A DNA stretch of 64,000 nucleotides from Nodosilinea sp. FACHB-141 (GTDB taxonomy: Bacteria > Cyanobacteriota > Cyanobacteriia > Phormidesmidales > Phormidesmidaceae). The DNA is taken from positions 62,001-126,000 of the forward strand of contig NZ_JACJPP010000018.1 of the NCBI RefSeq assembly GCF_014696135.1. Reading direction: 5' to 3'. The notes beneath the pieces were generated by a model. That model worked only from the letters and a program-made list of their open reading frames with translations. It had not been told where the DNA came from and did not search any database. The translations under genes and the position numbers were made by a program. Of the stretch, positions 45,601-55,800 are shown piece by piece. How positions within the stretch are numbered: position 1 is the first letter of the stretch; every line of letters starts with the position of its first letter.

Positions 45601-48516
45601 GCCCATGGTACACAGCGCCATGCCATAGCCCGCGTAGGCAAAAATTGAGATCGGGCTATTGCCAAAGCGAATGGAAAACTCGACCTGCTTGGCCATCAGC
45701 AGGGGCATCAGGGCCGGTAGCGCCCGATAGGTTGGAGCGGTGAGCTTGGTCATAATCTGCATGGCCGCCAGCCGCTGGCCCGCCGCCATCTTGGGCAGGG
45801 CCAGCAGGCTGAGGGGGTCTTGCCCAGCCCAAAGCTGACGCGTATCGGCTAGGGCCTGCTGCACCTCAGCCGGAGTGGGCTGTTCTGCAAAGTCAACTCC
45901 CAAGATGCGCAGCACCTGCAGCCCGGTGCGCACCGCAGCCAGGTAATTACCCTGGGCGCGATCGGCCAGCAGCCGCATCTCATAAACGGGCAGCTGATCG
46001 AGCAGGTTATAGGCGTGGCGGACGGTGAGGCCAGCCCAATACTCCACCTGCTCAAAGTCGGTGCAGAGGTAGGCGACTTCGGTAATCTCTTGGTGCAGGG
46101 CCAGGGTCAAGTCATACTGCTGCCCCCAGGTGTTAGCCGGCAGTAGGGCGATGCCCTGACGCAGATAGTCCAGCGCTGCCGAGTAGGCTGTGGCCGTTTT
46201 AGCCCTGCGGCCCGCCTGCAAATTGAGCTGAGCTAGCTGTTCCCGTTCGGCGGCGATCAGCAGCGCCTGCCCCTCGTTGAGGTGGTTGACGATGGTAAAC
46301 AGCTGCTCCTCGCGCTGGGCCGGGGACGATTTGTGCCACAGCAGCTGGCCGATGGTGAGGTGGGTCTGGGAGCGCTGGTCGGTTGGAATCAGCGAATAGG
46401 CAGCCTGCTGAATGCGATCGTGCAGAAACCGGTAGCTTAGCTCTGGTCTGTCTAAGGGCAGCAGGGCCGGCTCTAGGCTACCTTCTGGCTCTAGCAGGGT
46501 GTAGATCTCGCTTTGGGGCAGCACTAGCCCCAGTTCTAAAGCGCTCCAGAGGGCGATCGCCACGTCAGTTTCGGGCAGCTCCGACACCAGCGCCAGCGTA
46601 CCCAAATTAAACGGGTTGCCGATGCAGGCCGCCAGCTTCAGCATGGCCTGGGTAGAAGGCCCCAGCTTTTGCAGCTGCTGGGCCATAAACGCCACCACAT
46701 CCTCGTTTATGGCCGCGCGGCGGGCCTGCCCCAGATCGCACTGCCAGGCTCCCTGCACCGGGTCAAAAACGATGGTGCCTTCCTGATACAGAACCTGCAA
46801 AAACTGGGTGGCAAAAAACGGGTTGCCGCCAGTCTTTTGGTAGACCAAATCGGCCAAGGGCTGGGCCAAAAGCACTGGGCAGACCAGGGTGTCAGCCACC
46901 AGCTGGTTGATGCTGGCGGCCGATAACGGCTCCAGGGTAATGGTATTGATGGTGGTCCCGCTCTGGCGCAGGATGTCTAGGGTCAGCATCAGCGGGTGGG
47001 CCGGGCTCACCTCGTTGTCGCGGTAAGCCCCAATCAGCAGCAGGTGCGGGCACTGGAGGTCGCCGATCAGCAGGTTCATTAGCTGGAGCGAGGCCAGGTC
47101 GGCCCACTGCAAATCGTCTAAAAACATCACCAGGGGATGCTGGGGCGCGGCGAACACCTGAACAAAGTTCTGAAATAGCTGGTTAAAGCGATGCTGCGCC
47201 GCCTGGCCGGAGAGTTCTACCACGGGCGGCTGGGGCCCGATGATCTGCTCTAGCCCAGGAATGACGTCAATTAGCAGCTGGCCGTTGGCACCTAGGGCGG
47301 CCAAAATGCCGGTGCGCCAGGCCTGAAGCTGGGCCTCAGGTTCGCTGAGCAACTGCTGCATCAGCCCTTGCAGGGCGGTCAAGAAGCCGGCAAAGGGGGT
47401 GTTGCGCTTAAACTGATCAAACTTGCCCTGAATGAAGTAGCCCTGCTGGCGGGCGATCGGCCGCTGCACTTCATTGACCACCGCCGTTTTGCCCACCCCC
47501 GAGTAGCCCGCGACCAGCACCAGCTCGCTACCGGTCACTTCAGCCGTGCTGACGCGCTCAAAGGCGGCCAGCACCGCCGCCACCGCTTCCCCCCGGCCGT
47601 AGAGCTTTTCGGGAATTAGAAAACGACGGCTGCGATCGCGCTGCCCGAGCACAAAAGCGACAATGTGCCCTGTCTGCTCTAGCTGGTGGCGGCACCGTGT
47701 GAGGTCGTGGTGTAGGCCCGCTGCGCTCTGATAGCGATCCTCCGGATTTTTTGCCATCAGTCGGCTAACTATGGCCGCCACCACCGCCGGTACGCTCGGG
47801 TTCACGCTGGCGATCGGCGGCGGTGCCTTAGCGATGTGGCAATACACCAGGCCCATCAGAGTATCGGCGGTAAAGGGCACCCGCCCGGTTAGCAGTTCGT
47901 AGAGGGTAATGCCGAGGGAATAGTAGTCGGTGCGGTAGTCAACGCCGCGATTAATGCGCCCGGTCTGCTCGGGCGAAATGTAGGCCAGGGTGCCCTCTAA
48001 CATGCTGTGGCGCTGCCCCAAAATCGCCTCGCGCGGCAGGCGCGAAGCGAGGCTAAAGTCGGTCAACTTCACCTGGCGGGTTTCGGGATGGATCAGCAGA
48101 TTGCTGGGTTTAATGTCTTTGTGAATGATGCCCTGGTCGTTCAGATGCTTCAGGATATCGGTGAGCTGCTGGGCAATTTCGAGAAACTCCAGTAGCTCCA
48201 GTTTGCCCTTGCCCTCGTCCCGGCGTTGCCCCACCCACTGCTTGAGGGAAATGCCGCCAAAATCTTCTAAAATCAGCGCGTAGCTCTGACGGTAGGGCAG
48301 CAGCTCGTAGGGCCGCACGATGTTAGGCGCATGCAGGCTGCGGGCGATCGCAAACTGATGCCGAAACTGCATCAGCTCATCTGGCGTTGGCCGCTCGCTG
48401 CGCAACACCTTGATCACCACCATCTGGCCATCGGCCAGACGACGCCCACGGTAGACTAGACTCTTAACCCCGACGTATAGCTGATCTAAGAGTCGGTATC
48501 CAGGCAGCTCAATCAT
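42613..48516 (-). CDS. Ser/Thr kinase-AAA ATPase-GAF-GGDEF-EAL fusion protein
   Basis: About 1967 residues. Order: protein kinase (about 1-265; HKDIKPSNLL catalytic loop, and DFS instead of DFG), AAA-type ATPase with P-loop GYSGVGKT (about 329), a long helical, TPR-like stretch (about 700-1340), GAF (about 1370-1520), coiled coil, diguanylate cyclase GGDEF (about 1613) and EAL phosphodiesterase (about 1740 on; FEALVRW, ITESCILD, IDDFGTGYSSL). In the usual cyanobacterial version a histidine kinase ends the protein. The RxxD inhibitory site before GGDEF is absent. The ATG at 48516 begins MIELPGYRLL, the usual family start; a TTG lies four codons upstream. Confidence 0.9.
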   Translation of the reverse strand: MIELPGYRLLDQLYVGVKSLVYRGRRLADGQMVVIKVLRSERPTPDELMQFRHQFAIARSLHAPNIVRPYELLPYRQSYALILEDFGGISLKQWVGQRRDEGKGKLELLEFLEIAQQLTDILKHLNDQGIIHKDIKPSNLLIHPETRQVKLTDFSLASRLPREAILGQRHSMLEGTLAYISPEQTGRINRGVDYRTDYYSLGITLYELLTGRVPFTADTLMGLVYCHIAKAPPPIASVNPSVPAVVAAIVSRLMAKNPEDRYQSAAGLHHDLTRCRHQLEQTGHIVAFVLGQRDRSRRFLIPEKLYGRGEAVAAVLAAFERVSTAEVTGSELVLVAGYSGVGKTAVVNEVQRPIARQQGYFIQGKFDQFKRNTPFAGFLTALQGLMQQLLSEPEAQLQAWRTGILAALGANGQLLIDVIPGLEQIIGPQPPVVELSGQAAQHRFNQLFQNFVQVFAAPQHPLVMFLDDLQWADLASLQLMNLLIGDLQCPHLLLIGAYRDNEVSPAHPLMLTLDILRQSGTTINTITLEPLSAASINQLVADTLVCPVLLAQPLADLVYQKTGGNPFFATQFLQVLYQEGTIVFDPVQGAWQCDLGQARRAAINEDVVAFMAQQLQKLGPSTQAMLKLAACIGNPFNLGTLALVSELPETDVAIALWSALELGLVLPQSEIYTLLEPEGSLEPALLPLDRPELSYRFLHDRIQQAAYSLIPTDQRSQTHLTIGQLLWHKSSPAQREEQLFTIVNHLNEGQALLIAAEREQLAQLNLQAGRRAKTATAYSAALDYLRQGIALLPANTWGQQYDLTLALHQEITEVAYLCTDFEQVEYWAGLTVRHAYNLLDQLPVYEMRLLADRAQGNYLAAVRTGLQVLRILGVDFAEQPTPAEVQQALADTRQLWAGQDPLSLLALPKMAAGQRLAAMQIMTKLTAPTYRALPALMPLLMAKQVEFSIRFGNSPISIFAYAGYGMALCTMGEIKLGYGFGQLALRLLEQLGATTSESRAGYLVHNFICHWRDPLRQSLPAFVQAYQSGLATGDLECVVLNAQAYGHYAYFAGQPLEDLAAEMAAYRQTLRQLKQVSLKCLEIVQQTVLNLLGEGESPWCLSGSVYEAETSVRFHLEHSDRTSLFHYHFNQTVLYYLFGQIEQAAQQSDQVATYLDGGRAQFSFALYAFYDALIQLALWDQPADQAAADQPVRWQRIQQQQEKLAQWADSAPSNHRHRWQLVEAEIARVEGRYLEAMEAYDGAIATAKTHGFIQDEGLANELAARFYLAWGRANLAQPYLRAAYQAYAHWGAKAKTQQLEALYPEALQATAGLPAPGVLSASDEISSCTSDTAALDLAAVVQASLAISQELRPDQLIVTLMQLVLENAGAERGALVLRQADQLVVVAHCLSGETCRVDLVPLQTSRHLPVSLIHFVDRTAAPLVIDDMRVEPRFAADPYLVQHSPKSVLGLPLIQKNQAMGVLYLENTLTTGAFTRDRIQVLDILCAQAAISFENANLYQNLELSNRTLQQSLENLQKTQTQLIQATDKLQHNALYDGLTNLPNRACFLNLLKHAIQISAQYPERLYAVLFMDLDRFKNINDSLGHLVGDEFLKLASQRLQHCVGAAVVARFGGDEFAILLENLVHPDDALAIAQRIQDQFSLAFRVSDYEVFSTASTGITYSTLNYQVATHVLRDADIALYQAKAKGRNQYVVFDPAMQTQITQRLQLESDLRRAIEAQEFCLYYQPIVSLATGQVRGFEALVRWQHPIRGLISPLEFIPVAEETGLIGPIGWWVLETACQQLMHWQAASPGVLLTMNVNLSAMQLKQPELIERLEVVLQATQIPRQCIKLEITESCILDTFTCEAQSLKRLKALGVRLCIDDFGTGYSSLSRLHEFPIDTLKIDRSFVQRLSPTGPDAQTSLETVQMILTLAQSLNIDVVAEGIETATELDILKALGCESGQGYWFAPPLATASAAQWLHLAKGE

Positions 48517-48934
48517 CGGATGAGTCAAATTGAATGCTCTTCCTAGTCTTCCCGGACTTATCTACCGTGAGGCGGTACTGGGCAGGGCGGAGCTTACCCG
48601 CCTCCTGATCAAAGCTCACAACCAAGGCTATCGCTCTTGAGTCACACCAGCTAGAGAAGACCTGTAATGTTGACTACTCGTTGGAAACTCTGCTCGTTAT
48701 CAGGCCATCGACAACGAAAAATGGTCGTTTCAGATAACCTTCGGCAAAGGTCATTGGCAATAGAAGAGCGCGATCGCAAGTGATACAAGTCCTATCTGTG
48801 TACCCCGTAGGGACGTTGCACTGCAATGCCCCCACGGGGTATCGGTCATAAACCGGGGTTTCTAGAGTCGGTGTGAAACCTGGGTGAGACAGCCCCAAAT
48901 GCGATGATTTGAACCTATTCCTAGGCACAGTTCG
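48517..48934. other. Intergenic region with dispersed palindrome
   Basis: Promoter region of the kinase-GGDEF-EAL gene, in the minus direction. It holds the palindrome copy at 48801-48841 and its associated AACCGGGGTTTCT at 48851-48863. The open frame at 48674-48928 covers this repeat and is not called. Confidence 0.6.
48801..48841. repeat. Dispersed palindrome, long copy
   Basis: 20-base arms with three mismatches around a central C: TACCCCGTAGGG... and ...CCCCCACGGGGTA. AACCGGGGTTTCT follows at 48851. The inner part matches the perfect copy at 42374-42402. Confidence 0.75.
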
Positions 48935-51900
48935 TCAATCGATCAGGCTCGCGATCGCCGCCACCAGTTCAGCGGGCTCAACCGGCTTACTAAAGTGGCG
49001 CTGAAATCCGACCGCTAGGGCTTTTTGCTGATTGATTTCCCCAGCATAAGCCGTCAGAGCGATCGCCTTGGGAAGGGAGTAGGCCGCGACCCGCCCCGGC
49101 TCGGCAAACTGAGCAGCCATGTGCTGGAGCAGCATATAGCCATCCATGTCTGGCATGCCAATGTCACTGATTACCACGTCAAAGGGCGATTGGTTGAGGG
49201 CTTGCAGCGCTTCTACCGCAGAGCCTGCGGCCGTCACCCTCGCCCCGGCCTGCTCCAAAATAAACGCCAACATCTCGCGAGAATCGGCTTCATCGTCCAC
49301 AGCCAACACTCGAAAACCCGCGAGGGGCATAGCGCTACTCCCCAAAGCCTCAGACCGAGGGGTATTCGCTGGCTCAAGACCCGATGCCGTCAGCAGCGGC
49401 AGTCTAACCCTAAAGGTAGAGCCCTGCTCGTCGCCGGGGCTCTCGGCCTGCACAGTGCCGCCGTGCAGCTCAACTAGCTGACGCACGATCGCCAGCCCCA
49501 GCCCCAGCCCACCAAACTGCCGGGTCGTTGTGCTGTCGGCCTGACGAAAGCGATCGAAAATGTAGGGCAGCACCTCGTCGGTCAGGCCCTTGCCGGTGTC
49601 GGTGACCGTAATTTGCGCGTAGCCCTGAAGCGGTTGAGACTGGCGGGTTGAGATCTGCATCGGATCGGCAGCTTCAGAACTCATACCCGCCTCCCCCTGC
49701 TCTAAAGACACCTCAACCCGGCCGCCATGGTCGGTAAACTTCACCGCGTTGGAGAGCAAGTTCCACACCACCTGCTGGAGACGACCAGCATCCCCTGAGA
49801 CATATCCCACCGGAGCACAGTTGACCTGAATGGCGATCGCCTTGGCTTCAGCGGCTAGCCGCACCGTTTCTAGAGCGGCTTCAATGACGGCTTGAAGATT
49901 GACCGGCGTGGCCTCAAGGCTGAGTTTGCCCTGCAAAATTTTTGACATGTCGAGCAGGTCGTCAATTAGCTGGGTTTGCAGCCGGGCATTGCGCTCAATG
50001 GTCTGGAGGCCACGGGTTTGGGTGGCCAGATCGTGCTGCTGCTTTTGCAGAATTTGTGACCAGCCCAAGATCGGGTTCAGAGGCGACCTGAGTTCGTGGG
50101 AGAGCACCGCCAAAAACTCGTCTTTGATCTGATTTGCTTGCTCGGCCTCGGCGCGGGCCTGGCGCTCGGCCTCATAGAGCTGCGATCGCGAAATGGCCTG
50201 GGCGCACTGACGGCTCAGGGTCAGCATAAACTCGCGATCGTCCTGGCTGAGCTGCTTAAACTGCTTAAACGACAGCGACAAGCCCCCCACCGCCTTGCCT
50301 TCCACCATGAGAGGCAGCGAGATCCAGGCCTCGAAGGGCTGTTTTTTGTAAGCATCGGCCAGATGGGGGTAGCGGGCCAACCGTTCCGCCATGGGCTCTG
50401 ACCAGGCAGGTAGGCCACTTTTGACCGCCTCTGAAAGCGGCAAGGGCGCATCAATGGAAAACCGAGGCTGAATCTCCTTTGGATCAATGCTGTAGCCAGT
50501 AGATTGCACAATTTCGAGGGTAGTGCCATCCGGGCTGAGCAGGGCCATGAGGGCAGCATCAGCCTCCAGGGCCGCCACGCTCTGCTCGACAATCACCGCC
50601 GCCACTTGAACAGGCGTGAGCGACTCGGAGAGCGCCGCGGTCACCGTCTGCAGCCGAGCGGTGCGATCGGCGGCGGTTTCGGCGGCCTGCTGGGCCTGCT
50701 GGGCCGCTTGATACAGGCGGGCATTGTCGATGGCGATCGCGGCGCGACGGCCCAGGTCTTCGGCTAGGGCCAGGTCGGAGGGGTCGTAGTGCCGCTCCGA
50801 CTCGGCAAACACAAAGGAAATGCTGCCTAAAACCCGCCCCCGCGCCTGGAGAGGAGCGACAACAAAGGACCTCAGGCCTGCACCGCGCAAGATTTCCAGA
50901 TACTCAGGGTTAGTGACAGTTGCCACCATTTGCTCGTCGGTGATGGTGACGACAATTTCGCTTTGCCCAGTCTTCATCACCTGGGAGATGCCGTAGCCAT
51001 CGTCTAGGTGCCGGGGAAAGCGTTCGGCCATCTCCCAGCCCAGCTGCACCTTTTGAGGATCGCAGTGGGCTACGGCAACGCGGCTAATGCTGCCGTCCTC
51101 ATTCAACAAATCGACTGCGCACCAGTCGGCGAAGTAGGGCACGGCTAGCTGGGCAACAATTTGCAGCGTCTGTTCGTAGTCTAAAGACGCCGCCAAGGCC
51201 GCACTCACCTCCACCAGAAAGGTCGATCGCCGCTGCTCAGTCTCCGCTTCTAGGCGGGCCGCCTGGGCCCTGACCAGCTGGGCGCGGTCTTCGACCAGGC
51301 GCAGGCGCATGGCCTCAGCCTGTTTGCGCTCGGTGATGTCGTGCATGACCACCACAGCCCCTTGCCGTTTGCCTTGGCCATCGACGATCGCCTGCCCGTT
51401 GACCAGCAGCGTGCGGGCGGAGCCAGTTTGAGGCGCAATCACCATCTCAGCGTTGCTGATGGTTTCGCCCTGCAACGCTCGAAACAGGGGAATTTCTGCG
51501 GTGGGCAGGGGCGTTTGGCCATCGGGGCGGTAGAGGTCATAGCTCTCGGCCCACTGCTCCGGTGGCAGGGGCTGCTCGGGCAGCCCGTGGAACTCGCGGG
51601 CCGCTTGGTTAAACAGGGTCAAAACGCCCTCGGCATTACAGGCCACGATGCCGGCCTGCACGCTGTCAAGCAGCACCCGCAGCACATCCTGCTCTTTTTG
51701 GAGGGCGGTTTCCGCCTGCTGCCGGTCAGCAATTTCGAGGTGGAGCAGCTGGTTGGTCTGGGTGAGTTTAACGGTTTGCTGGTCGACCAACTGGGTCAGC
51801 GCCCGCTGTCGGGCAGCTTCGGTTTGCTGGCGCTCTAGCTCGGTAGCCACCCGCAGGGCAAAAATAGTCAGCAGCGTCTCGGTAAGCTGAAGGTTGACCA

Positions 51901-52828
51901 GGGGCTTGCTGTCCATGATGCCCAGCAGGCCGATCGCCGTTCCGCTGGAGTCAAAGAAGGGCATGGCGGCATAGCTTTCTATCCCCAGGGGCGCTAGGAG
52001 CGGGGCCTGGGGAAACTTGACCTGCACGCCGTTGGCATAGCAGCAGAGTTTGCGGCTTTCCAACACCCGCTGGCACGGGGTGTCCTGCAGCCGGTACTCA
52101 AAGTTGTCAATGATTTGCCCCTGGGCACAGGCGGCGATCGTTTTAATCGTATTTTGGTTGCCGCCCTGGAGCAGACCAATGTAGGTGTAGTCAACAGCCA
52201 AGGTTTGGGTGAAGTGCTGGACCAGAGCCGCAAAAAAAGCGTCGCCGACCGACCTCGACACCCCCCGGGTCACCTCTAGGAGCGCGGCATCGATTTGAGC
52301 GATCTTGCGCGCGGCCAGGCGCAGTTCTAGTTCATCGATGACCAGGGCCGCCAGGTCAGATAAGACTGTCTGCTGCTCATCGGTTAAAGGCGGGTGGGGC
52401 TGGGTATCGAGCAAACAGAGGGTGCCCAAGACGAAGCCATCCTGGGTGATCAGGGGCGCACCGGCATAAAAGCGCAGGCCAGGTTCGCTCTGCACAAAGG
52501 GATTGCAGGCCAGGCGCTCGTCCTGACGGGTGTCGGCAATCACCAGCACCTCGTTTGACAACAGGGCCAGACTGCAAATCGTGGCGTTTCGCTGCACCTC
52601 TTGGATATCGAACCCATGGGCCGATTTGAACCAACCTCTCGACTCATCGATCAGAGAGATTAGGGCGATGGGCATGCCAAACAGGCGGGCCGCGAGGTTA
52701 GTAATGCGATCAAAGGTGGCTTCGGGCGGGGTATCGAGGATGTTGTACCGCCGTAGGGCCTCCAGCCGAGCGGCCTCATGGGCTGATCGTCGCGCAGTTG
52801 ACGCCGGGTCGGAGAGAGTTTCAGCCAT
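48935..52828 (-). CDS. Hybrid sensor histidine kinase (GAF x4, PAS, HisKA, HATPase, REC)
   Basis: About 1297 residues, soluble. Order: GAF (about 35-185), GAF (about 190-335), coiled coil, PAS (about 390-510), GAF (about 550-700), GAF (about 725-875), HisKA with His in SHELRSPLNPILGW, HATPase with GLGLGLAIVRQLVELHGG, and a REC domain (AVDDEADSREM; phospho-acceptor in ISDIGMPDMDGY). It would autophosphorylate and pass phosphate to its own receiver; the signal is unknown. The frame opens with TTG at 52873, but the ATG at 52828 is preferred. It lies just downstream of a second hybrid kinase and shares its C-terminal layout. Confidence 0.9.
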   Translation of the reverse strand: MAETLSDPASTARRSAHEAARLEALRRYNILDTPPEATFDRITNLAARLFGMPIALISLIDESRGWFKSAHGFDIQEVQRNATICSLALLSNEVLVIADTRQDERLACNPFVQSEPGLRFYAGAPLITQDGFVLGTLCLLDTQPHPPLTDEQQTVLSDLAALVIDELELRLAARKIAQIDAALLEVTRGVSRSVGDAFFAALVQHFTQTLAVDYTYIGLLQGGNQNTIKTIAACAQGQIIDNFEYRLQDTPCQRVLESRKLCCYANGVQVKFPQAPLLAPLGIESYAAMPFFDSSGTAIGLLGIMDSKPLVNLQLTETLLTIFALRVATELERQQTEAARQRALTQLVDQQTVKLTQTNQLLHLEIADRQQAETALQKEQDVLRVLLDSVQAGIVACNAEGVLTLFNQAAREFHGLPEQPLPPEQWAESYDLYRPDGQTPLPTAEIPLFRALQGETISNAEMVIAPQTGSARTLLVNGQAIVDGQGKRQGAVVVMHDITERKQAEAMRLRLVEDRAQLVRAQAARLEAETEQRRSTFLVEVSAALAASLDYEQTLQIVAQLAVPYFADWCAVDLLNEDGSISRVAVAHCDPQKVQLGWEMAERFPRHLDDGYGISQVMKTGQSEIVVTITDEQMVATVTNPEYLEILRGAGLRSFVVAPLQARGRVLGSISFVFAESERHYDPSDLALAEDLGRRAAIAIDNARLYQAAQQAQQAAETAADRTARLQTVTAALSESLTPVQVAAVIVEQSVAALEADAALMALLSPDGTTLEIVQSTGYSIDPKEIQPRFSIDAPLPLSEAVKSGLPAWSEPMAERLARYPHLADAYKKQPFEAWISLPLMVEGKAVGGLSLSFKQFKQLSQDDREFMLTLSRQCAQAISRSQLYEAERQARAEAEQANQIKDEFLAVLSHELRSPLNPILGWSQILQKQQHDLATQTRGLQTIERNARLQTQLIDDLLDMSKILQGKLSLEATPVNLQAVIEAALETVRLAAEAKAIAIQVNCAPVGYVSGDAGRLQQVVWNLLSNAVKFTDHGGRVEVSLEQGEAGMSSEAADPMQISTRQSQPLQGYAQITVTDTGKGLTDEVLPYIFDRFRQADSTTTRQFGGLGLGLAIVRQLVELHGGTVQAESPGDEQGSTFRVRLPLLTASGLEPANTPRSEALGSSAMPLAGFRVLAVDDEADSREMLAFILEQAGARVTAAGSAVEALQALNQSPFDVVISDIGMPDMDGYMLLQHMAAQFAEPGRVAAYSLPKAIALTAYAGEINQQKALAVGFQRHFSKPVEPAELVAAIASLID

Positions 52829-52893
52829 GAATCGATTTAGCAGGAGTAGCTCGCGGTTGATGAGACCAGGCAACCTTAATCCTACCCAGTTTC

Positions 52894-55800
52894 CTAGGCA
52901 GGAGAGGCATGGCCAAGGCCCAGAGTGGCGATCGCCTTCATCAGATCCTTGGGCTCCACCGGTTTGGCCAGGTGCAGCTGAAACCCGGCAGCTAGGGCCT
53001 GCTGCTGGTCGAGTTCGCCGGCGTAGGCGGTCAGGGCGATCGCCGCAATGGTGCCCCCCTGTTCCGGCGGCAGGGTTCTGATCTGCCGCATGAGCTGGTA
53101 GCCGTCGGTGTTGGGCATGCCAATATCGCTCAACAACAGGTCGGGCTTGAGCTGAGTTAACGCGGTCAGGGCCGCCGCCGCCGAGGCCACCGCCACCACC
53201 TCGGCTCCGGCCTGTTCGAGCAAAAACGAAAATACGTCGCGGGTATCCATTTCGTCGTCGACCAGCAGCACTCTGAGCCCCTTTAGCGGGGCAGGGTCGG
53301 CACCCTCTGGGGCAGCGGGCAGGCCGACCTCGGCCTCAAGCCAGGTTTCTAGCAGCGGCAGCCTGACGACAAAGGTGGCGCCCAGCCCCAAGCCGGGGCT
53401 GGTGGCGGCGATGGTCCCCCCGTGCATTTCTACGATGTGGCGGGCGATCGCCAGCCCCAGCCCCAGCCCCCCAAACTGTCGGGTGGTGGCGCTGTCAGCC
53501 TGCCGAAAGGTGTCAAACACATGGGGCAGAAACTCCGGAGCGATCCCCTGACCACTGTCGGTGACTTTAATTTGGGCAGCTTGAGCCGGCAGCGCGGGGG
53601 AATCGCCGGGCGATGGGAGGGCGCTCCAGGGCCAAGGGCTGTTGTCCATCACCCGCTCTAGGGTGACCTCGACTCGACCGCCGGAGGGCGAAAATTTAAC
53701 CGCGTTGGAGAGCAGGTTCCAAACCACCTGCTGCAACCGGTTCGCATCGCCAGACACCCGGCCCACAGCGACGTCAAAAACCGTTTGAATCTCCACGGCT
53801 TTGGTGTTGGCCGCCAGCTGCACCGTTTCGATGGCGGCCTGAATCGTGGTTCTCAAATCAACCGCCCGGTAATCTAGCTGCAGTTTGCCCTGAAGAATCC
53901 GTGAGACATCGAGCAGGTCGCCAATCAGCTGGGTTTGCAGCTGGGCGTTGCGCTCGATGGTCTCTAGGGCCCGATCGGTCGTGGCGGCATCGTACTGGCG
54001 CGATCGCAGCAGTTTAGACCAGCCCAAAATTGGGTTGAGGGGAGTGCGCAGCTCGTGGGAGAGCACGGCTAAAAACTCATCTTTAATGCGGTTGGCCGCC
54101 TCCGCCTCGGCCCGAGCGGCCCGCTCAGCGGCCAGGCTGCGGGTCAGCTCCAACTGAGCCTGGCGCTTGGCTGTGATGTCGCGGACGGTGATAATGGCCA
54201 AAATGATGCGGCCCTGCTTATCCTGCACCGGAGTGCCACTGTAGCTGCCAATCCAGGTCTTGCCGGTATCGCGGCGACGCACCTGAATGCCGTAATCGCT
54301 AAAGGTTTCGCCCCGCAAGGCCATCACCATCGGCCACTGCTCTAGGGAAATGGACTGGCCCTGCAAATCTTCGGCCTCAAATAGGTCTGCAAACTCGGAT
54401 ATGGACTGCTGCACCTGGTCGACGCTGTCGTAGCCATGCAGGGCCAGCGCCACGGGGTTAAACGTCACGATGTGGCCCTCTGGATCGGCGATGACCAGGC
54501 CCTCGGTCATGCTGTTGATCACGGCTTCGAGCTGGCCCAGGCTGGTCTCTAGGCGATGCAGGAGTTGTTCTCGTTCAAGCTCGGCCTGTTTGCGATCGCT
54601 GATGTCTAAAAAAGCCGCCACCGACCCTCGCACCTGACCCTGGTGATCGAGCACCGGTTTGGCGTAGCCAAACAGATTAAACTGGCTGCCATCGCCTCGA
54701 ACTACATCGATTTCAGTTCCTTTGATTTCGGTGTTGTGAATCGCGGCGTGGCACAGGGGAAATTCGTGGGGGGCGAGTTCTCGGCCTTCTCTCAAGATTT
54801 TGTAGGCTGGTGGCGAGGTCTCGACGGGGGGGTAAGACACATTCTCCTGAGGGTCAAGCCCCAAAATTTGGGCAAAGGCCGGGTTCGACTTGACCTGCCT
54901 AAACTCGGCGTCTTGGGCGATTAAGACCCCGATAGGAATCACCTCAAAGAGGGTTTGCATGTCTTGGTTGAGCGCCGCGATCGCCTGTTCTCGCGCCTCA
55001 AGCGCCACGGCCATCTCGTCAAACGCCTGCGCCAGCTGACCTAGCTCCCCAAACTGGTCAGACAGCTCGGTGCGAGTTCCCAGGTTGCCCCCCCGCAGCT
55101 GGTGGGCGGTCTTCACCAGAGACTTGACCTTGCGCGTCAGAAAAACGTCGCCCCCAATCCAAGCGGCCGCCAGGGCTAGCGCCGTCACCCCGGCTAGCGC
55201 CAGCAGGTTTTGCAGCAGCAGCCAGTTGCTTTCGGCCACGACCAGGCTTTTGGGCACCCCAATGCGAATGTGTACCGCCTGATCGGCGGGGCTATCGCCT
55301 AGGGTGGTAAACCCATATAACCGCTCGACGCCATCGAGCCCCCGGGCCACCGCTGTACCCTCTTGCTGAGCCAGCATGATCTGGGTCATGGGCGAATCTG
55401 GTAACGATACGCCTACCCAACTGGGGGAAACTGGGTAGCGCACCAGAACAGTGCCGTTGCGATCGGTGACGGTCATGACCGCCTCCTTGGGCAGGTCCAC
55501 GGCGGTAGCCAGCTGGTTGAGCCAGGCCAGATCGAGCGCGGCGATAACTACGGCCTGCACCTGTCCAGCGTCATCGAGAACGGGATAGCCAAAACTGAGG
55601 TCGGCCTGTTTTGTAATGCGCCCAACCTGGTAGTTGCCAATGGCAAAGTCACGGGTGTCGCGGGCGAGCTGAAAGTACTGGCGATCGCCCACGTACAGCG
55701 GCGACTCAGCCGGTGTACTACAGATCGTGTAGCCCTCTCGATTGGCGACGGCAAGGCCCGCGTAGGCCTGATATTGCCGGAGCAGATTAGCCAAGAGCTG

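Noticed and set aside
48674-48928. 84-codon frame in the intergenic repeat region
   Set aside because: It is made largely of the dispersed palindrome and its flank.
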